Translations under genes and position numbers: made by a program
Notes under the pieces: generated by a model
Databases searched by the model: none
What the model was told of the DNA's origin: nothing
Seen by the model: the letters and a program-made list of their open reading frames with translations, nothing else
Shown here: positions 60,898 to 63,828 of the stretch, piece after piece
How positions within the stretch are numbered: the stretch's first letter is position 1
How the letters are laid out: every line of letters begins with the position of its first letter
Assembly (NCBI GenBank): GCA_963599445.1
Contig: CAVBWZ010000014.1
Location: 1-63,828 of the forward strand
DNA: 63,828 nucleotides
Source: UBA9732 sp963599445
Lineage (GTDB): Bacteria; Spirochaetota; Spirochaetia; Sphaerochaetales; Sphaerochaetaceae
Reading direction: 5' to 3'

Positions 60898-61082
60898 GTC
60901 AGCACACATTAGAACTGTCTCTATGTCGTTAAGAGAACTGCATGAAACAAACGTTCTTCACAAAACCGAAAAAAACAGATTTATGAAGAATATTTTCTTC
61001 AGTAGAGCTCAAAACAAAGAAAAAAGAAGAAAGCTATTCACCTCCCAATATTGGTGAACTTCAATATGCATTTTCGCAAAAC
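60898..61082. other. AT-rich intergenic segment, nothing clear
   Basis: Between the lipoprotein promoter and the antisense-RNA promoter. It contains purine-rich stretches and a weak TTCACC/GGTGAA hairpin near 61038. No gene or known RNA was recognised. Confidence 0.4.
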
Positions 61083-61111
61083 TTGACAGGGGATGTTTCT
61101 TTTGCGATACT
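61083..61111 (+). promoter_or_regulatory. Promoter of the putative antitoxin RNA
   Basis: A perfect TTGACA (61083-61088), 17-base spacer and GATACT (61106-61111), pointing toward the toxin gene on the other strand. Confidence 0.65.
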
Positions 61112-61124
61112 TCACATGAAAAGA

Positions 61125-61150
61125 GGCACTGCCGGTAGACGGTCAACCTC
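61125..61150 (+). repeat. Left copy of the inverted repeat flanking the toxin locus
   Basis: GGCACTGCCGGTAGACGGTC then AACCTC on the plus strand; the right copy at 61357-61390 reads GGCACTGCCG...GACGGTTAGACCTC on the minus strand. Each copy lies at the 5' end of one predicted transcript. Confidence 0.65.
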
Positions 61151-61167
61151 GTATTTCGTAGGCGAAA

Positions 61168-61202
61168 GTCGCCCAGCGGAAATTGAAGATGGTCGCTGGG
61201 CG
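61168..61202. terminator. Shared hairpin between toxin and antisense RNA
   Basis: CGCCCAGCG (61170-61178) and CGCTGGGCG (61194-61202) form a 9-bp GC-rich stem, two bases beyond the toxin stop codon on the minus strand. It probably ends both convergent transcripts, though the T-tracts are short. Confidence 0.6.
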
Positions 61203-61203
61203 A

Positions 61204-61281
61204 TTACTTTCTGCTGTTGTAAGCCATTATCAGCAAGCTAATGACTGTGAACACAATCATCAACAATTCGAAATTGCTCAT
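61204..61281 (-). CDS. Putative type I toxin: 25-residue hydrophobic peptide
   Basis: A 25-residue peptide, MSNFELLMIVFTVISLLIM then AYNSRK. It is one membrane helix with a polar start and a basic end, matching the holin-like/TxpA-Fst class of small toxins in pattern. A near-perfect Shine-Dalgarno (GGAGGTGAT) lies eight bases before the ATG. The 5' leader has a strong 10-bp hairpin and the gene has its own promoter. An antisense promoter faces it from the other side. Too small for routine gene finders. Toxicity is inferred from organisation and peptide type. Confidence 0.65.
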   Translation of the reverse strand: MSNFELLMIVFTVISLLIMAYNSRK

Positions 61282-61312
61282 AAGCATCACCTCCCCATCC
61301 ATCTTTCGAAGA

Positions 61313-61335
61313 ATCAGGGAGGAACCCTCCCTGAT
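61313..61335 (-). promoter_or_regulatory. Hairpin in the toxin 5' leader
   Basis: ATCAGGGAGG and CCTCCCTGAT form a perfect 10-bp stem with a 3-base loop, 19 bases before the Shine-Dalgarno. Its minus-strand arm includes GGGAGG and could act as a decoy ribosome site or control translation. Confidence 0.55.
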
Positions 61336-61356
61336 ATCCAATTACGAATAATCCGA

Positions 61357-61390
61357 GAGGTCTAACCGTCCACCGTTTCACGGCAGTGCC
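61357..61390 (-). repeat. Right copy of the inverted repeat flanking the toxin locus
   Basis: Reads GGCACTGCCGTGAAACGG then TGGACGGTTAGACCTC on the minus strand; starts at the predicted transcription start of the toxin mRNA. Confidence 0.65.
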
Positions 61391-61396
61391 ACCTAC

Positions 61397-61425
61397 ATTA
61401 TCACACATGCATCGCAACTTATCAA
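61397..61425 (-). promoter_or_regulatory. Promoter of the toxin gene
   Basis: On the minus strand TTGATA (61420-61425), a 17-base spacer and GATAAT (61397-61402); transcription would start at about 61390, the first base of GGCACTGCCG. Confidence 0.7.
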
Positions 61426-61497
61426 GAGTTTAGGTCTGATGTTTGGTTTCGCGTTTTCTCGGCACTTTCTACAGATACAACAAGTGACACAGATTCA

Positions 61498-61560
61498 ACC
61501 ACGCTCACATTACTCACCATGCTTACAAACCCACCACGCTCACCACACCCACCATTGCTA
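61498..61560. repeat. 9-bp tandem array, left arm of an inverted pair
   Basis: Units such as CCACGCTCA, CATTACTCA, CCATGCTTA, CAAACCCAC, CACGCTCAC. The stretch CACCATGCTTACAAACCCAC is the reverse complement of part of the array at 61704-61860. Confidence 0.65.
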
Positions 61561-61703
61561 CAAAAAGCTTACAATTTCCAAAGAGTTAATAAAACAGTGT
61601 GCGTTTCAGTCAGCATTGTCAATTCAGTACACAGTGCTCGATATGAACGTTGTTGATAGTTCAAGAACAAACCCATCCACGTATTACTGCAGAATCATAT
61701 CGT

Positions 61704-61860
61704 CATGAGTGTGAGCATTTCGTAGTGTTTGTGAGTTTGGTGAGTGTGGTGGGTTTGTAAGCATGGTGAGCGTGGTCGTTATGGTTGAATCTGTGGCCAA
61801 TCTGTAGTGGTTGTAGCACCTGTAGCATCTGTCCCAGTTGTAGCGTCCGTAGCAAATGTC
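61704..61860. repeat. Long 9-bp tandem array
   Basis: About 17 units with a 9-base period, drifting from GTGTTTGTG / AGTTTGGTG / AGTGTGGTG at the left to AGTGGTTGT / AGCACCTGT / AGCATCTGT / AGCGTCCGT at the right. Its right half resembles the array at 34154. Confidence 0.75.
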
Positions 61861-61888
61861 ATGACATCGACATCACATTACGAGCAAA

Positions 61889-61930
61889 CCAGTGCGCCAT
61901 AGTGCGCCCAGTAAGCCTAGTCCGCCAAAG
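61889..61930. repeat. 10-bp tandem array before the rpsU terminator
   Basis: CCAGTGCGCC, ATAGTGCGCC, CAGTAAGCCT, AGTCCGCCAA: same GCGCC core as the arrays at 44146 and 56641. Confidence 0.6.
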
Positions 61931-61945
61931 CAAGCACACAAACGC

Positions 61946-61975
61946 AAAAAAAAGAGCCACCCCGTAGGGCAGCTC
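61946..61975 (-). terminator. Terminator of rpsU
   Basis: GAGCTGCCC/GGGTGGCTC stem (61954-61975, with G-T pairs and a TACG loop) followed on the minus strand by eight T. Confidence 0.85.
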
Positions 61976-61996
61976 CCTTCGCAAGAACCAAGGAAA

Positions 61997-62206
61997 TCAA
62001 TAGGCCTTGGAATTGCGCATCTTCTTGACCTTCAGCATCTGCTTTCTGGCAAGAGCCTTGTTCTTGCGGTGCTGAATGGCAGATGGCTTCTCGAAGTACT
62101 CGCGCATCTTGAACTCGCGGATGACGCCTTCCTTCTCGACCATTCTCTTGAAGCGCTTTATAGCTTTCTCCAAAGGTTCGGTCTCATCGACTTTAACAAA
62201 TGCCAT
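61997..62206 (-). CDS. rpsU: 30S ribosomal protein S21
   Basis: A 69-residue basic ribosomal protein: VDETEPLEKAIKRFKRMVEKEG, REFKMREYFEKPSAIQHRK and a Lys/Arg-rich tail fit bS21. Single-gene unit with its own terminator. Confidence 0.96.
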   Translation of the reverse strand: MAFVKVDETEPLEKAIKRFKRMVEKEGVIREFKMREYFEKPSAIQHRKNKALARKQMLKVKKMRNSKAY

Positions 62207-62299
62207 ATACTAACTCACCCCCTCTGCCCATCGGCTCAAGAATCGACTTAACATACCATTCAAGCACAGATTTGTCTAGTCATTGGCGACGATTAAATA

Positions 62300-62305
62300 T
62301 AGAAT
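62300..62305 (+). promoter_or_regulatory. -10 box of the M29-like gene, predicted leaderless
   Basis: TAGAAT ends seven bases before the ATG at 62313; no Shine-Dalgarno and no clear -35. Confidence 0.5.
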
Positions 62306-62312
62306 CTGAGCC

Positions 62313-63353
62313 ATGCAAAGAAAGACAGACTACGCTCGCACAATAATCAACGACCTTCTCAAGCTAAGGGAAGGCGATGCACTTTCCATAAACACAGACG
62401 AAACGGACCTGGAGTTTGCAAAGAAGATAGCAAACGAAGCCCTTCCAATCACACATGTGACGGTCAAGATAGTCGTGACCGACCACGGAAAGCCAACACA
62501 GGTCCTTGAGTTCGACCCCTCACCACCGGCAAGCGACCCACGGGCCTTCGCGATGCTAAGGCTTGCACACGAGAAGTCCATCACCCCTCAGACCGATGTC
62601 CTTGAACTCATCATAGACAAGGAAGACCTCTCCTCAGTCCAAAAGCTTGGACACCTTGCAGAGCCGGTGCTTCTCAATAGAAGGATATCAGTACCATGGT
62701 GCGTGGCAAAAATCCATGACGACGATGCAAAGGAATGGGACGAACTTGAAAAGAAGATAGACCTCAACATAGCGGAGCAGACCCTATCCACAGATTACAG
62801 AAGGAAATATCTTGAACATTCAGACAGCGTCCACCTGCATGTGACAGGCCACAACACGGACTTCACCATCAATGTACCTGAAAACGCCCGCTTCATTGGA
62901 GGAACCCAGACTCTTCCAAACGGAAGGACGTTCCTAAACGGACTGGACTTCGACATGCTGTCGTTCATAACCGACTGCAACTCTCTGGACGGAGTGCTTG
63001 AAGCAAAAGCAACAGCAATGGGAAGACCTTATGAAGGAACCCTTACGTTTGAAAATGGAAAGCTCATGGCATGGACACACTCGAAGGAAATGGACACCCT
63101 ACTCTCCTTTGATGAAAACATACGAAAGCCTGGCTATTTCTCCTTTAGAGACAAGGAGTTCATACTGCATTTGGGAGGTTCCATCGTAGAAGGACTGGAA
63201 GAGGAGCCTGAAAACGAAACCCTATTGCCGGAATACTTCAACAAGAGCCTCTACACCCTAGCCCTGCACCTAGACCCAAAGCTCTCCATCTTTGCAACCA
63301 ACTGCGAAGGAAAAACAATAGAGCTTGTCAGAAAAGGCTTCTTCCTGCAGTGA
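62313..63353 (+). CDS. M29 aminopeptidase-like protein, metal site degenerate
   Basis: A 346-residue protein with the general order of M29 (AmpS/AmpT) aminopeptidases: a Rossmann-like N-terminal half and a C-terminal half with FIGGTQTLPNGRTFLNG, LHLGGSIVEGL, then LHLDPKLSIF. The Glu of the NxPTEEV motif and of LGEVALV are replaced (Q/N and G), and the His of the DENAxxHxA motif is Tyr. It may not bind the two metals. The family call is moderate. The start has no Shine-Dalgarno. Confidence 0.55.
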   Translation: MQRKTDYARTIINDLLKLREGDALSINTDETDLEFAKKIANEALPITHVTVKIVVTDHGKPTQVLEFDPSPPASDPRAFAMLRLAHEKSITPQTDVLELIIDKEDLSSVQKLGHLAEPVLLNRRISVPWCVAKIHDDDAKEWDELEKKIDLNIAEQTLSTDYRRKYLEHSDSVHLHVTGHNTDFTINVPENARFIGGTQTLPNGRTFLNGLDFDMLSFITDCNSLDGVLEAKATAMGRPYEGTLTFENGKLMAWTHSKEMDTLLSFDENIRKPGYFSFRDKEFILHLGGSIVEGLEEEPENETLLPEYFNKSLYTLALHLDPKLSIFATNCEGKTIELVRKGFFLQ

Positions 63354-63466
63354 ATTAGATACTACTTTAAGACATTGAAAACCAAAGCAGCCTCAATAGC
63401 AAGAGCTCAAATACTCTCAATTCGTTCATGATTACTCGTGATGTCTAATACCCTTGCCCTGCATAC

Positions 63467-63512
63467 TGCAATCAATAAAAAATATTGGTATTTTACAGTT
63501 TTATTGATTGCA
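63467..63512. repeat. Perfect 14-bp inverted repeat, AT-rich
   Basis: TGCAATCAATAAAA (63467-63480) and TTTTATTGATTGCA (63499-63512) around an 18-base loop, in the 229-base gap between the M29-like gene and the lipoprotein. It is 18 bases upstream of the -35 box. No T-tract follows, so an operator or cruciform is as likely as a terminator. Confidence 0.55.
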
Positions 63513-63530
63513 CCGGAATAGCAAAGCATC

Positions 63531-63559
63531 TTGTGACATAAGTATATCTGTCTTATAAT
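63531..63559 (+). promoter_or_regulatory. Promoter of the 63583 lipoprotein
   Basis: TTGTGA (63531-63536), 17-base spacer, TATAAT (63554-63559). Confidence 0.7.
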
Positions 63560-63582
63560 TCCTTTACCCAAAGAGGATTTGT

Positions 63583-63828
63583 ATGAAGAGATATTTGTTG
63601 CCTTTGTTTTTAATAATTATTCTGTCTATTATGATGCTTTTTGCGTCATGCGACCCAAAAATTGAACAGAATATATGTGCAATTACATTTGATGACAATG
63701 GCGTTGAAGGTGTAAAAATTCCGGACAAAATGGAACTTGTTAAAGGCAGTAGTTTTACACTCCCTTCATGTTCGGTTGTGACTGATAAAGGCTATGATTT
63801 TGTTTATTGGAGTACTACTCCAGATGGG
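63583..63828 (+). CDS. Lipoprotein with InlB/Listeria-Bacteroides-type repeat, 5' part
   Basis: The first 82 residues are visible; the frame runs off the window. The signal peptide ends in the lipobox FASC (Cys23). The mature start (ICAITFDDNGVEGVKIPDKMELVKGSSFTLP and KGYDFVYWSTTPDG) follows the beta-grasp InlB B-repeat pattern (F...G......V..G....P....GY.F..W). GAGGA precedes the ATG. AT-rich like the other lipoprotein genes. Probably surface-exposed. Confidence 0.75.
   Translation, partial: MKRYLLPLFLIIILSIMMLFASCDPKIEQNICAITFDDNGVEGVKIPDKMELVKGSSFTLPSCSVVTDKGYDFVYWSTTPDG

Larger units (their letters stand above)
61118..61210 (+). ncRNA. Putative antisense (antitoxin) RNA
   Basis: Predicted from the TTGACA-17-GATACT promoter to the hairpin CGCCCAGCG/CGCTGGGCG (61170-61202). 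It would be complementary to the 3' part of the toxin mRNA, as in txpA/RatA and bsrG/SR4. Its 5' end carries GGCACTGCCG, also found at the 5' end of the toxin mRNA. Ends are estimates. Confidence 0.45.

Noticed and set aside
61439..61708. A plus-strand ORF of 89 codons
   Set aside because: It runs through a 9-bp array and AT-rich DNA, with no Shine-Dalgarno and no recognisable sequence.

Overview
The window looks like a spirochaete chromosome, probably from the Sphaerochaeta/Treponema side of the phylum. The signs are a PUR-domain protein like Borrelia BpuR, an unusually short SMC, a PEGA protein, several SpII lipoproteins, a euryarchaeal/eukaryal-type IleRS and an Rnf complex, at roughly 50% GC. 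Most of the window is housekeeping DNA in long minus-strand runs. Short plus-strand units lie between them, and small accessory patches lie mostly at gene junctions. No rRNA, CRISPR array or intact prophage was seen.

Layout. 1-625: an Rpn-type nuclease tail, a 106-bp tandem repeat and tRNA-Thr. 735-5157 (minus): uracil permease with a pyrBI-like attenuator leader, an APC amino-acid permease and a DUF1015 protein. 5286-5989 (plus): membrane protein and chorismate mutase. 6116-7151 (minus): threonylcarbamoyl-AMP synthase and a DivIC/FtsB-like protein. 7261-8580: acidic membrane protein. 8620-23556 (minus): RNase Z, a LolCDE-like ABC system, FtsY, a PEGA protein, RF2 with its +1 frameshift, a degenerate GH57 protein and the rnfCDGEAB operon. 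23653-33820: P-loop protein (plus), poly(A) polymerase-like enzyme (minus), then hisS-hrpA, aroB and nifS-thiI-thpR (plus). 33821-36468: accessory island with a DUF262/DUF1524 nuclease and a frameshifted adenine-methylase relic. 36571-42712 (minus): gpsA, trpS, a lipoprotein and ileS. 42793-44145: CCA-adding enzyme. 44317-54291 (minus): smc, M42 peptidase, ffh, rpsP, khpA, rimM, trmD, rplS, yraN, coaD, rpmF, acpP and rnc. 54415-54829 (plus): tRNA-Gly and the PUR protein. 54860-56464 (minus): rnhB and arcC. 56712-60844: two AT-rich paralogous lipoproteins. 61083-61425: a candidate type I toxin-antitoxin locus. Then come rpsU, an M29-like protein and the start of another lipoprotein.

How the genes fit together. 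tRNA maturation is well represented: both tRNA genes lack an encoded CCA, and RNase Z, a CCA-adding enzyme, ThiI with a NifS-type desulfurase, TrmD, threonylcarbamoyl-AMP synthase and three tRNA synthetases are all here. Ffh and FtsY give both protein parts of the SRP pathway. LolCDE-like and Rnf operons serve the cell envelope.

The most interesting observations are regulatory or structural. They are a leader-peptide attenuator before the uracil permease, a G7 tract inside a lipoprotein promoter, a convergent toxin/antisense-RNA locus, several plus-strand and a few minus-strand genes whose -10 box sits 6-7 bases before the start codon (predicted leaderless mRNAs), and degenerate 9-10 bp tandem arrays that fill most convergent gene junctions. 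All functional statements come from reading the sequence; no database search was possible.
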